Shown here in pieces: positions 51,382-60,298 of a stretch of DNA of 64,000 nucleotides. This stretch comes from G965229605 sp965229605. Its GTDB lineage: Bacteria > Pseudomonadota > Alphaproteobacteria > CBDDJK01. A program made the position numbers and the translations under genes. The stretch is taken from positions 1,302,001 to 1,366,000 of the forward strand of contig OZ245892.1 of the NCBI GenBank assembly GCA_965229605.1, given 5' to 3'. How positions within the stretch are numbered: position 1 is the stretch's first letter; every line of letters starts with the position of its first letter. Under the pieces are notes generated by a model. The model saw only the letters and a program-made list of their open reading frames with translations, did no database searches and was not told the origin of the DNA.

Positions 51382-52228
51382 AACAGTCGCCATTTTTGAA
51401 ATGGGGCCGCGTGATGGCCTGCAAAATATCAAAAAAATCATTGATAAAGCAGATAAAATTCAGCTTATTGACCTTTTAAGTGCCTGCGGATTTCCCAAAA
51501 TTGAAGCCACCAGCTTTGTTTCGCCAAAATGGGTGCCACAACTGGCAGATGGCGCAGAGGTCCTGGCCGGAATCAAACGCGATCCGGCTATTCGCTATAC
51601 CGCGATTGTTCCCAATATGATCGGCTATCAGAACGCCAAAGCCGCCGGGGCTGATGAAGTTGCCGTGATCGCTGCCGCCAGTGAAACTTTTACGCAAAAA
51701 AATATAAATTGTACGATTGATGAGAGTTTTGAACGGATTGAACCGATCATGGAAGCCGCAAAGAATGACGGGATTCCGGTGCGGGGTTATGTCTCGTGCA
51801 TTGCGGTCTGCCCGTATGAAGGCGATATTCCCCCGCAGCAAGTGGAGCGGGTTACAAAACATCTTTTGGCCCTTGGCTGCTATCAGGTCAGCCTGGGCGA
51901 TACTATCGGGCGGGCGCAACCCGCGCAAATTGAAACACTCTGCAGCCTGCTGATGGAATCAATTAACCCGCTGCATCTGGCCGGACATTTCCATGACACC
52001 AGTGGTCTGGCTCTTGATAATATCTCGGTCGCTCTGGACCATGGCCTGCGCTGCTTTGATTCAGCGATTGCCGGACTGGGAGGCTGCCCCTATGCCCCCG
52101 GCGCAAAAGGCAATGTCGATACGCAAAAAACTCACCAGCTTTTGCAAAAAAAGGGCTATAATACAGGAATTGATGCACAAGCACTTGATCAGGCCGCGCA
52201 ATTTATCCGCACACTTGGTTTAGCCTGA
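51374..52228 (+). CDS. Hydroxymethylglutaryl-CoA lyase
   Basis: TIM-barrel HMGL-like lyase cleaving HMG-CoA to acetyl-CoA and acetoacetate at the end of leucine degradation. 284 residues from the ATG at 51374; a longer reading from 51332 lies inside the isomerase gene. Motifs: EMGPRDGLQN with the metal Asp, EATSFVSPKWVPQLAD, GHFHDTSGLALDN with the metal His residues, and the signature loop GLGGCPYAPGAKGNVDTQ with the active-site Cys. Could work with the carboxylase alpha subunit at 16.3 kb, but the other leucine genes are not here. Confidence 0.9.
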   Translation: MPETVAIFEMGPRDGLQNIKKIIDKADKIQLIDLLSACGFPKIEATSFVSPKWVPQLADGAEVLAGIKRDPAIRYTAIVPNMIGYQNAKAAGADEVAVIAAASETFTQKNINCTIDESFERIEPIMEAAKNDGIPVRGYVSCIAVCPYEGDIPPQQVERVTKHLLALGCYQVSLGDTIGRAQPAQIETLCSLLMESINPLHLAGHFHDTSGLALDNISVALDHGLRCFDSAIAGLGGCPYAPGAKGNVDTQKTHQLLQKKGYNTGIDAQALDQAAQFIRTLGLA

Positions 52229-52267
52229 TATATTTGCTTGGCATATATTTATTTGACTGACTTTTAT

Positions 52268-53218
52268 ATGGACCCTTTACGCCTTTATCACCACCCGATC
52301 AGTGCCACCCACGATATGGGGCCGGATCATCCAGAACAGCCAGGCCGCTATCATTCTGTGGTCAAGGCTCTTTCAGCTGCGCAATTTGCTGATTTGCCCT
52401 GGCATGAGGCTTCTCCGGCGCAGCTGGAGCATCTCACCCCTATCCATCCCTCTGATCATATTCAGCATGTCCTTGATTCTGTTCCCAAAACCGGTATTTC
52501 GCTATTGGGCGGGGACCCCGATGTGCGGCTTTCTCCAACCAGCGGGGAGGCTGCACTTCATGCCGCTGGTGGAGTCATTCAGGCCATCGACGATATCATG
52601 GCGAAAAAGACCAGACGGGCTTTTTGTATTGCAAGGCCTCCGGGCCATCACGCCGAACCCGATCAGGCCATGGGATTTTGTTTTTTTAACAATGTCGCGA
52701 TTGGCGCGGCACATGCTACATCCCACCACAAGATTGAACGGCTGGCGATTGTTGATTTTGATGTCCATCATGGCAACGGCACGCAAGCCGCTTGCTGGAA
52801 CAAACGCAACTGGTTTTTCGCTTCCAGCCACCAATGGCCGCTTTATCCCGGAACCGGGCGGGCCGATGAACAGGGGGCCTACGACAATATCCGCAATATT
52901 CTGTTCAGCCCCGGTAGCTCGGGAAAAAGCGTGGTCGAGGCCTGGCGGGAAGGGATTATTCCTCTGCTTGATCAATTCAAACCACAGCTTCTGATCATCT
53001 CCGCCGGATTCGATGCCCATCGCGCCGACCCGCTGGGATCGCTTGATCTCGTCGCAGAGGATTTTGCTGAAATAACCCGCCTTTTATCCGCCTTGGCTGA
53101 TCGCCATGCGCAAGGGCGTATCCTCTCTGCTCTGGAAGGCGGCTATGATCTCGCAGCCCTCGGTCAATCAGCCGCAGCCCATGTCCAGGCGCTTTTGCCC
53201 TCATCGCTTGCAGAATAA
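52268..53218 (+). CDS. Histone-deacetylase-family (acetoin utilisation-type) hydrolase
   Basis: Zinc-dependent deacetylase-fold protein of 316 residues. ARPPGHHAEPDQAMGFCFFNN holds the general-base His pair; VDFDVHHGNGTQ holds the zinc Asp and His; SAGFDAHRADPLGSL has the third zinc Asp; LEGGYDLAALG is the terminal glycine motif. Bacterial members deacetylate acetylpolyamines or related amides; substrate unknown. The chosen ATG 52268 starts MDPLRLYHHPIS; an upstream TTG (52238) is in frame but less likely. Confidence 0.87.
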   Translation: MDPLRLYHHPISATHDMGPDHPEQPGRYHSVVKALSAAQFADLPWHEASPAQLEHLTPIHPSDHIQHVLDSVPKTGISLLGGDPDVRLSPTSGEAALHAAGGVIQAIDDIMAKKTRRAFCIARPPGHHAEPDQAMGFCFFNNVAIGAAHATSHHKIERLAIVDFDVHHGNGTQAACWNKRNWFFASSHQWPLYPGTGRADEQGAYDNIRNILFSPGSSGKSVVEAWREGIIPLLDQFKPQLLIISAGFDAHRADPLGSLDLVAEDFAEITRLLSALADRHAQGRILSALEGGYDLAALGQSAAAHVQALLPSSLAE

Positions 53219-53229
53219 ATAAAGACACT

Positions 53230-54513
53230 ATGAAAAAATTCCCTCTTCTTTTCAGTGCTTTCATAATCGCGCTCTCGCCCCTGAACCTGCACGCCGCAGA
53301 CGACCCTATCGCTGATCAGCTAAAACGCCTCAATCAGGCGATCATCGCAGCCCAATCCTCCAGCCGGACAACCTCCTCAAAAGCACAGGAACTTGATCAG
53401 GAAACCCGGGTGCTTAAACGCGACCTCATCGCCCTCGCCCAGGAAATGCAGGACCGCGAAGCCGTCACCACCCGGCTTGAAACACAGCTTGCCGCCTTGC
53501 AAGGCGACCTCGCCCGGCGCGAAGTCTCTGCCGAGCAATGGAACGCGCAAATCTCGCAAGCCCTGACCCTGTTCATGCGCATGAGCCGGGTGTCTCCCGC
53601 CAGCCTGCTGTTTCTGTCCGAAACCCCCGAAGACATCGCACAAGGCGTGGTCTTGAGTGCGGCAATCATCCCCGATATCAGCCAGCGGGCCCTTGCCCTG
53701 AATAAAGACTTGGCGGCTCTAGCGACCGTTCGCATTGATATTGAAGATAAAATTAAAACACTTGATAGATCGGAGCGGAAATTATTTGAAAATAAACAGC
53801 AGATGGAAGCTCTGATTGCCAGAAAGCAAGAGCTGCTTCGCTCGGCAAAGGATAAAGAGCAAGATGCCAATCGCCGACTGGCCAATCTGGTCGATAAGGC
53901 CCAGTCTATGCAAGACCTTATCAACGGGCTTAGCCGTGCAAGAGCCGCCCCGCAACGCGAGGTCGCCACGCTGGAACCCGCCCCGTCAGAGGAGGATTCC
54001 AGTCAAGCTTCGCTGCAACCTGAAGAGTTACCGGCTATCAGGGATTCAGCTGTTACCCCCTCCCCTGCACCTGAAACCACCAGCCCTGCCCTGGAGCGAC
54101 CAGACGGCATACGCCCTTTTCCGACCAAAAAGGGACAGTTGGCCAGCCCGGTTTCAGGAAAGCTGGTTCAGAAATATGGTGAAGACACCCCGCAAGGCGT
54201 TCAATCACGCGGGGTATCCTTGCAAGCCCGCGCACAGGCCCAGGTGATTGCGCCTTTTGATGGCAAGGTCGCTTTTGCTGGCAGTTTTCTTGAATATGGG
54301 CTGGTTATCATTCTGGAGCATGATGGCGGCTATCATTCTGTTTTAGCCGGGATGAAGACCTTGAGCGTTGATCAAAATCAATGGGTACTGGCTGGCGAGC
54401 CGATAGGTGTGCTTACCGACAAGTCATCGGATGGAGAAACCCCGCGCCTTTATGTTGAGTTACGCCAGAACGGGAAGCCGGTTGACCCGCTTGAGTGGCT
54501 ACAAATCGGCTGA
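53230..54513 (+). CDS. EnvC-like LytM (peptidase M23) activator
   Basis: 427-residue exported protein. Signal peptide (KKFPLLFSAFIIALSPLNL, cleavage near HAA), long coiled coils (about 25-110 and 160-235), a Pro/Ser-rich linker (245-300), and a C-terminal LytM domain (about 308-427, LASPVSGKLVQKYGEDTPQG, APFDGKVAFAG, LVIILEHDGGYHSVLAGM, YVELRQNGKPVDPLEWL). The Hx3D zinc motif is replaced (RGVSLQAR), so it should be catalytically dead and activate amidases at the septum, as EnvC does. Confidence 0.83.
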   Translation: MKKFPLLFSAFIIALSPLNLHAADDPIADQLKRLNQAIIAAQSSSRTTSSKAQELDQETRVLKRDLIALAQEMQDREAVTTRLETQLAALQGDLARREVSAEQWNAQISQALTLFMRMSRVSPASLLFLSETPEDIAQGVVLSAAIIPDISQRALALNKDLAALATVRIDIEDKIKTLDRSERKLFENKQQMEALIARKQELLRSAKDKEQDANRRLANLVDKAQSMQDLINGLSRARAAPQREVATLEPAPSEEDSSQASLQPEELPAIRDSAVTPSPAPETTSPALERPDGIRPFPTKKGQLASPVSGKLVQKYGEDTPQGVQSRGVSLQARAQAQVIAPFDGKVAFAGSFLEYGLVIILEHDGGYHSVLAGMKTLSVDQNQWVLAGEPIGVLTDKSSDGETPRLYVELRQNGKPVDPLEWLQIG

Positions 54514-54585
54514 ACTTGAGGATTGAACTTGCCGGGATAAGTCACTATAGTTTTTCAGGTTTACATTAAGCGAAGAGGGGGAGAT

Positions 54586-54873
54586 ATGGCAATCCCGCAG
54601 TTACTTGTCCATGATCATGCAGACAATGTCGGTGTGGTTGTGGTCGAGGGTTTGACGGCTGGAACCGAGATGCTTTGCGTTGTGACGCATGACAATTCTG
54701 ATTTCAAGCTGGTTGCAAACTCGGACATTCCGATTGGGCATAAAGTTGCGTTGAAGCCGTTGGCGCAAGGCGATACGGTCTATAAATACGGCGAGGATAT
54801 TGGGAAAATGGTTGCGGCCGCAGGGGTTGGTGATCATGTTCATACACATAATTGCAAGACAAAACGGTGGTAG
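54586..54873 (+). CDS. suyA: SAF-domain small subunit, SuyA-like
   Basis: 95-residue SAF-domain protein: SDIPIGHKVALKPLAQGD, KYGEDIGKMVAAAGVG and HVHTHNCKTKRW match the small domain of UxaA-family dehydratases. A separate small subunit followed by a ~390-residue large one is the layout of (R)-sulfolactate sulfo-lyase SuyAB, which releases sulfite and leaves pyruvate. Altronate/galactarate dehydratases have a similar domain, so substrate rests on context. GAGGGGGAG precedes the ATG; 2 bp separate it from the large subunit. Confidence 0.72.
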   Translation: MAIPQLLVHDHADNVGVVVVEGLTAGTEMLCVVTHDNSDFKLVANSDIPIGHKVALKPLAQGDTVYKYGEDIGKMVAAAGVGDHVHTHNCKTKRW

Positions 54874-54875
54874 GC

Positions 54876-56057
54876 ATGGCTCAGGATTTTTCAAAGACAA
54901 CAGTCAACGCCTGGCGTCGTGAGAACGACCGTGTCGGGGTGCGCAATCATGTTTTGATTCTTCCGGTTGATGATATTTCCAATGCGGCTTGCGAGGCGGT
55001 TGCCAATAACGTCAAGGGGACGCTAGCCATCCCGCATGCCTATGGTCGTCTTCAGTTTGGAGAGGACCTGGAGTTGCATTTCCGCACCATCATCGGGACT
55101 GGTGCCAATCCGAATGTGGCAGCGGTTGTGGTGATTGGCATCGAGCCGGAATGGACGAAAGTCATTACCGACGGGATTGCTGAAACCGGGAAGCCGGTGA
55201 CCGGATTTTCGATTGAGCAAAAAGGCGATTTTGAGACCATTCGCCAGGCTGGCTGGAAAGCCATGGAATATGTGCAATGGGCCACCGAGTTACAGAAAGA
55301 GGAATGTGCGCTTTCGGACCTCTGGGTTTCGACGAAATGCGGGGAAAGCGACACGACAACCGGTTTGTCCTCCTGCCCGACGGTTGGCAATATGTATGAC
55401 AAGCTTTTGCCGCACGGGATGACCGGGTTTTTTGGAGAAACATCAGAAATCACGGGGGCCGAGCATATTTGTGTTCAGCGCGCTGCGACCCCTGAAGCGG
55501 GGGAGAAGTTCCAGAAAATCTGGCAGGCCTATTCGGATGAGGTGATTTTTGCGCATCAGACGGATGATCTGTCAGACAGCCAGCCGACAAAAGGCAATAT
55601 TCTGGGGGGATTGACGACCATTGAGGAAAAAGCTCTGGGCAATCTGGAGAAGATTGGCCGGACGTCACAATATATTGATGCCATTGGTCCGGCGGAAGCC
55701 CCGACCATGGGGCGGGGTCTTTATTTTATGGACAGTTCCTCGGCGGCGGCAGAATGTGTGACCTTGATGGCAGCAGGCGGCGCGGTGATTCACACCTTCC
55801 CGACCGGGCAAGGCAATGTGGTTGGCAATCCGATTGTCCCGGTGATCAAGATTTCAGGCAATCCGCGAACGTTGCGGACAATGTCGGAGCACATTGATGT
55901 TGATGTCACGGGGGTTCTGACCCGCGAAATGACGATAGAGCAAGCCGGAGATGCTTTGATTGACATGATTATCCGCACGGCCAATGGTCGCCATACGGCG
56001 GCTGAAGCCCTTGGTCACCGTGAATTCTCGATGACGAAACTTTATCGCTCGGCATAG
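54876..56057 (+). CDS. suyB: UxaA-family large subunit, SuyB-like sulfo-lyase
   Basis: 393 residues from the ATG at 54876 (MAQDFSKTTVNAWRRENDRV). GVRNHVLILPVDD is the UxaA/GarD N-terminal signature. STKCGESDTTTGLSSCPTVGN and YFMDSSSAAAECVTLMAAGG are conserved iron/substrate regions. The length and split from the SAF subunit fit SuyB better than single-chain altronate dehydratase (about 490 residues). The downstream ComC-like dehydrogenase and a TTT uptake system match known sulfolactate gene clusters. Assignment is good for family, moderate for substrate. Confidence 0.75.
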   Translation: MAQDFSKTTVNAWRRENDRVGVRNHVLILPVDDISNAACEAVANNVKGTLAIPHAYGRLQFGEDLELHFRTIIGTGANPNVAAVVVIGIEPEWTKVITDGIAETGKPVTGFSIEQKGDFETIRQAGWKAMEYVQWATELQKEECALSDLWVSTKCGESDTTTGLSSCPTVGNMYDKLLPHGMTGFFGETSEITGAEHICVQRAATPEAGEKFQKIWQAYSDEVIFAHQTDDLSDSQPTKGNILGGLTTIEEKALGNLEKIGRTSQYIDAIGPAEAPTMGRGLYFMDSSSAAAECVTLMAAGGAVIHTFPTGQGNVVGNPIVPVIKISGNPRTLRTMSEHIDVDVTGVLTREMTIEQAGDALIDMIIRTANGRHTAAEALGHREFSMTKLYRSA

Positions 56058-56069
56058 GTCCCAAACATC

Positions 56070-57074
56070 TTGGAACATATCCTGACCATTGAAGAGGCCG
56101 AGGCCCTTGTTGCCAAAGCCTTGATGGCAAATTCTGTTTCCGGGGAGAATGCGGCTTGCGTGGCAAAGGCGCTGATTGCAGCCGAGGTTGATGGTCAGGG
56201 CGGCCATGGACTGGCGCGTGTATTGTCTTATTCGGCGCAGGCCAAGGTCGGGAAAGTGGTCGGCGATGTCACCCCGTCTGTTGAGATGGCTGGCACCGCT
56301 TTCGTTCGGATTGATGCGCGCGATGGATTTGCATTTCCAGCCATTGATCTGGCGATCAGGGAGCTGAAAAACCTCACGGGCAAGACGGGCATTGCCGCCG
56401 CAGCAATCACCAATTCCCATCATTGCGGTCAGCTTGGGGCCCATGTTGAAAAACTGGCAGAACAAGGCATGATTGGCTTGATGGTGGCCAATGCGCCGAA
56501 AGCCATGGCCCCGTGGGGAGGAGACCAGGCCCTGTTCGGGACAAATCCGATTGCCTTTGCTGCCCCGCGTCGTGAAGCGGCCCCGTTGGTGATTGATCTG
56601 TCGCTTTCGAAAGTCGCCCGGGGCAAGGTCATGGCTGCCAAGAAGAAAGGGGAAACCATTCCTGAAGGATGGGGGCTGGACAAGGCTGGAAATCCAAGCA
56701 CCGACCCGGATGCGGTTCTTGAAGGCACGATGCTTCCGATGGGGGATGCCAAGGGGTCCGCCCTTGCGCTGATTGTTGAAATTCTTGCAGCAACATTGAC
56801 CGGTGCCAATAATAGCTATCAGGCAAGTTCTTTTTTTGACGCCAAAGGCGCGCCGGTCGGTGTCGGGCAGTTTATAATTGCCGTTGATCCGGCTTGCGCC
56901 ATGGCCCCGGCATTTCATAGCCGACTTGAAGAATTGGCCAGCCAGATTGAAGGCCAGTCCGGGGCCAGGCTACCCGGCACAGGCCGTTTACAATCGCGTG
57001 CCCTTGCCCGTGAACGCGGCATAAAGGTCCCGGCGCATCTGATGGAGGAAATCACGCAAGCGATCAATGATTAG
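56070..57074 (+). CDS. Ldh2-family dehydrogenase, ComC-like
   Basis: NAD(P)-dependent malate/L-lactate/sulfolactate dehydrogenase family member, 334 residues. TNSHHCGQLGAHVEKLAEQG has the catalytic His region; MAPWGGDQALFGTNPIAFA and SLSKVARGKVMAAKKKGE are cofactor segments. TTG start at 56070, 12 bp after suyB; no ATG exists nearby upstream. ComC oxidises or reduces sulfolactate/sulfopyruvate stereospecifically, which fits this operon. Its TAG stop is formed by the TA flank and first base of a 12-bp palindrome identical to the TIR-element ends. Confidence 0.8.
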   Translation: MEHILTIEEAEALVAKALMANSVSGENAACVAKALIAAEVDGQGGHGLARVLSYSAQAKVGKVVGDVTPSVEMAGTAFVRIDARDGFAFPAIDLAIRELKNLTGKTGIAAAAITNSHHCGQLGAHVEKLAEQGMIGLMVANAPKAMAPWGGDQALFGTNPIAFAAPRREAAPLVIDLSLSKVARGKVMAAKKKGETIPEGWGLDKAGNPSTDPDAVLEGTMLPMGDAKGSALALIVEILAATLTGANNSYQASSFFDAKGAPVGVGQFIIAVDPACAMAPAFHSRLEELASQIEGQSGARLPGTGRLQSRALARERGIKVPAHLMEEITQAIND

Positions 57075-57087
57075 GGTCAGGACCCTA
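57072..57087. repeat. Bare TIR-end palindrome flanked by TA
   Basis: TA-GGGTCAGGACCC-TA. The 12 bp equal the outermost 12 bp of the cas1-located TIR element and are self-complementary. It could be an excision footprint, a solo end, or chance. The remaining 150 bp to tctC contain no gene. Confidence 0.55.
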
Positions 57088-57237
57088 CTCTTGCTTTTAA
57101 GGCTTGTCCTGCGTTTATATTGCTGCATATATTGTTGCACATTTAATTAGGTGTGTTTGTCTTTATTATTTCGGGAGTATGGCATCCTGGGATAATATTA
57201 TCATTAAACTGCCATGTTAAACAGGGAGACTGTATCC

Positions 57238-58188
57238 ATGAAATTTAAAGCCCTTATTTTTTCTGCTGCGCTGACGGCTTTTGCTGGCACAGCTATCGCC
57301 AACGACTTCCCTGCCGGAAGTGTTGACTATATTATTCCATTTGGACCTGGCGGTGAATCCGATATCACGGCACGCTTGCAACAGCCCTATTTTGAAGACC
57401 TCTACGGCGAACAGCTGGTGGTCTCTTACAAGCCCGGTGGCGGCGGTGCCGTTGGCTGGTCACAGCTAAACACAATGGCCGGAGACGGTTCTGTTATCAT
57501 GGGAATCAATCTTCCACATATTGTCATCAAGCCAGAACAGGGCGATGTCGGCTTCAAGACCAATGATATTGCTGCCGTCTATATGTTCCACTATACCCCG
57601 GATGCGATTGTTGTGAATGCAGACAGCAGATATGACACGCTGCAAGACCTGATCGACGATGCCAGAGCCAACCCCAAACAAGTGATTTTTTCAGGCTCCG
57701 GCAAAGGCACAGCCAATCATCTGGCGCAGGTGCGCCTTGACTCCCTGGCCGGAATGCAAACCACCTATGTCGCCTTTAAAGGCACCGGTGCTGCTGTAAC
57801 CGCGCTTCTGGGCAAACAGGTCTCGGCCGAATGGGGCTATACCACCGTCGGAGTCAAGCAAGGCGAAAAAGTCCGCCTTCTGGCCGTGGCCATGGAAGAA
57901 CGCCACCCGGCTTTCCCGGATGTGCCGACATTCCGCGAACTTGGCTATAATATTGTCTCGGGTGCCTATCGCGGCGTTGCCGTGCCAAACAGCGCAAGCG
58001 AAGAAACCCGTCAGGCCGTTTCGGACGCCATCGCAGCCATCAATGCCGATCCTGATTTTCAAAAGCAAATGATTGATGGCGGCTTTGCGCTGCTTGACGT
58101 TGGCTATGGTGACGAGATGGATGCGTTTATTGCTGAAAATGCAGCAGCCTATATTAAAGCTGCAAAATCGGCAGGCGTGATCGACTAA
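57238..58188 (+). CDS. TTT transporter periplasmic binding protein (TctC type)
   Basis: 316-residue binding protein of a tripartite tricarboxylate-type transporter. Start ATG 57238 preceded by AGGGAGA. Signal peptide MKFKALIFSAALTAFAGTAI followed by an A|ND cleavage site. YIIPFGPGGESD is the first TctC loop; VVSYKPGGGGAVGW and FSGSGKGTANHLAQVRL form the carboxylate-binding site. Located directly after the Suy/ComC genes, so the ligand may be sulfolactate, as proposed for SlcH. A long stem-loop follows it. Confidence 0.88.
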   Translation: MKFKALIFSAALTAFAGTAIANDFPAGSVDYIIPFGPGGESDITARLQQPYFEDLYGEQLVVSYKPGGGGAVGWSQLNTMAGDGSVIMGINLPHIVIKPEQGDVGFKTNDIAAVYMFHYTPDAIVVNADSRYDTLQDLIDDARANPKQVIFSGSGKGTANHLAQVRLDSLAGMQTTYVAFKGTGAAVTALLGKQVSAEWGYTTVGVKQGEKVRLLAVAMEERHPAFPDVPTFRELGYNIVSGAYRGVAVPNSASEETRQAVSDAIAAINADPDFQKQMIDGGFALLDVGYGDEMDAFIAENAAAYIKAAKSAGVID

Positions 58189-58204
58189 ATCTTTATCTGA
58201 ATCT

Positions 58205-58255
58205 GGTTATCTGAACCTGGCTGGTGTGTAATGCGCACCAGCCAGGCAGATAACC
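58205..58255 (+). other. Long stem-loop between tctC and tctAB
   Basis: GGTTATCTG-(AA)-CCTGGCTGGTGTG, loop TAATG, CGCACCAGCCAGG-CAGATAACC: 22 paired positions with a 2-nt bulge and one G-U. No T tract. Probably an mRNA processing or stability element giving excess binding protein over permease. Confidence 0.8.
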
Positions 58256-58316
58256 TGCGCAAAAAACAACCCATATTTGGGGGAATGCTTGATGACAGTA
58301 TTCACCTGATCTCATA

Positions 58317-60272
58317 ATGTTTGATTTTTTTCTTTCAGCCTTCACACCTTTAAATATGGTGCTGGCCTTGCTCGGGGTCGCAGCCGGGACCATCATCGGC
58401 TCCATTCCAGGCCTGACGGCAACCATGGCCGTCGCCGTGCTGGTGCCGCTGACCTTTACCATGTCGCCAGACAGTGCCCTCATTTTAATGGGGGCCATCT
58501 ATACCGGCGCAATCTATGGCGGGGCCTATGCCGCAATCCTTCTAAACACACCCGGCACCCCTTCAGCTATCGCAACAACCTTTGACGGCTATCCCATGGC
58601 CAAGCGCGGAGACGGTGATCTGGCCGTATCCGTCGCTTGTCTTGCCTCGGTCATCGGCGGGCTGGTCGGTGCCCTGGCTTTGCTGCTGCTGGCCCCGCCG
58701 CTGGCAGAAGCCGCGCTGGCCTTTGGCCCGGTCGAATATTTCTGGCTCGCCATTTTTGGCCTCTCCCTGATTGCAGCCCTTTCAACCGGCGACTTTATCA
58801 AGGGCATGATCGGGGCCTGTTTTGGCCTCTTGGTGGCCATGATCGGTGTATCTGAAACCAGTGCTGAAGTGCGCTTTACCTTTGGCTCCACCATCCTTCT
58901 GGGCGGGATTGAAACGGTCTCTGCCCTGATTGGTCTTTATTGTATTCCGGTCCTGATTGATCTGGTCGCCACACCAGACCGCCATTTAAAACAACCTGAA
59001 AATACCCGGGGATTCCGATTGCCCGAAGCTGCCCTGATCATGCTGAAAAATAAATTCAATGTCCTGCGCAGTTCCGTGATTGGAACCATGGTCGGGGCCC
59101 TGCCCGGCGCTGGTGGCTCGATTGCCGGACTGGTCGCCTATTCCGAAGCCAGACGCGGCGGAAAAGGAAAAGAAAAATATGGTGAAGGCAATCCGGGCGG
59201 CATCATCGCAACCGAATCAGCAAATAATGCCACCGTCGGTGGCGGCTTCATTCCGACTCTGGTGCTGGGGATTCCCGGCACCCCGCCAGATGCCGTGATC
59301 CTTGGCGCACTACTGGTGCAAGGCGTGCGCACAGGCCCCACGCTATTTTCAGAAGGGGCCAGTATCGTCTATACCTTCATCTTCGGCCTGCTGCTGGCCA
59401 CAGTGCTTATGCTGCCCGTTGGCATGATGATTGGACGCTTCGCCTATGGGGCAATTGTCCGCGCGCCTAAATCCGCGCTTGTCCCCATGGTCGCCTTTAT
59501 GACCGTGATCGGGACTTTTGCTATTCGCAACAGTGTCTCGGATATTGTCATCATGATTACGCTCGGCGTGATCGGCTGGCTCGCCTCAAAACGCGGCTTT
59601 TCAGCCTCGCCGATTGTCCTCGGGCTGATCCTGGGGCGCATCGCCGAACAGGGCTTTGTCCAAAGCTGGATCATCGGTGATGCCATGGGTAACCTCTGGG
59701 GGCAGTTCTTCACCCGCCCGCTTTCCATCGGAATCATCGCCTTGACCTGCCTCAGCTTCCTTTATCCCTTCTGGCCTCAAATTAAACACCTGATCTCCCG
59801 CAAAGAACCTGTGCAAGTAGCAAGCAAACCCCCTGCATCAAAGCAAGCTCTTTCACGCGACCTTCTTGGCCTGATAATCTTTGGCGGGATTGCCCTTGTT
59901 GCTATCGTGCAGTCCTCCGCCTTAAACCCGGAAGCCGCCGTCTTTCCCATGACCATCGCCATCGCCATGGTCGCCCTGGTCGGACTGGCAATGATCAAAC
60001 TGCTGATCACGCGCCATGTCACAGAAACCCCTGTTGAAGGCTCCCTGATCCGCATGGGTTCTGTTCCCGTGGTCATGTTTGTCGCCGTCGCCCTCATCCC
60101 GATAACCGGCTTTACACTTGCCGCCATTCTATTGGGACTGGCCCTGATCCTGCCCGCACAACACGATCAATTCACCAAAAAAGGCTGGATCATCCTTATT
60201 GGGGGAATCATGACCTCAATCCTCGCGCTCGCCCTTCTGTTCGGCGAAGTACTTGGCGTGCCCCTTCCTTAA
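58317..60272 (+). CDS. Fused TctA-TctB permease of a TTT transporter
   Basis: 651 residues. The first ~500 are TctA: GTIIGSIPGLTATMAVAVLV, GAIYGGAYAAILLNTPGTP, SSVIGTMVGALPGAGGSIAG and LVLGIPGTPPDAVILGALL. A charged linker near 505-520 leads to a ~135-residue domain with four hydrophobic segments (RDLLGLIIFGGIALVAIV, NPEAAVFPMTIAIAMVAL) resembling TctB, normally a separate gene upstream. Fusion would explain why no tctB is seen. Sodium- or proton-driven secondary uptake with the TctC partner. Confidence 0.87.
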   Translation: MFDFFLSAFTPLNMVLALLGVAAGTIIGSIPGLTATMAVAVLVPLTFTMSPDSALILMGAIYTGAIYGGAYAAILLNTPGTPSAIATTFDGYPMAKRGDGDLAVSVACLASVIGGLVGALALLLLAPPLAEAALAFGPVEYFWLAIFGLSLIAALSTGDFIKGMIGACFGLLVAMIGVSETSAEVRFTFGSTILLGGIETVSALIGLYCIPVLIDLVATPDRHLKQPENTRGFRLPEAALIMLKNKFNVLRSSVIGTMVGALPGAGGSIAGLVAYSEARRGGKGKEKYGEGNPGGIIATESANNATVGGGFIPTLVLGIPGTPPDAVILGALLVQGVRTGPTLFSEGASIVYTFIFGLLLATVLMLPVGMMIGRFAYGAIVRAPKSALVPMVAFMTVIGTFAIRNSVSDIVIMITLGVIGWLASKRGFSASPIVLGLILGRIAEQGFVQSWIIGDAMGNLWGQFFTRPLSIGIIALTCLSFLYPFWPQIKHLISRKEPVQVASKPPASKQALSRDLLGLIIFGGIALVAIVQSSALNPEAAVFPMTIAIAMVALVGLAMIKLLITRHVTETPVEGSLIRMGSVPVVMFVAVALIPITGFTLAAILLGLALILPAQHDQFTKKGWIILIGGIMTSILALALLFGEVLGVPLP

Positions 60273-60298
60273 TGTAAGGCCCTAACGCAAAGAGGCTT

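Noticed and set aside
55854..56918. 354-residue minus-strand ORF across suyB and comC
   Set aside because: Runs antisense through two conserved genes; composition is that of a shadow frame.
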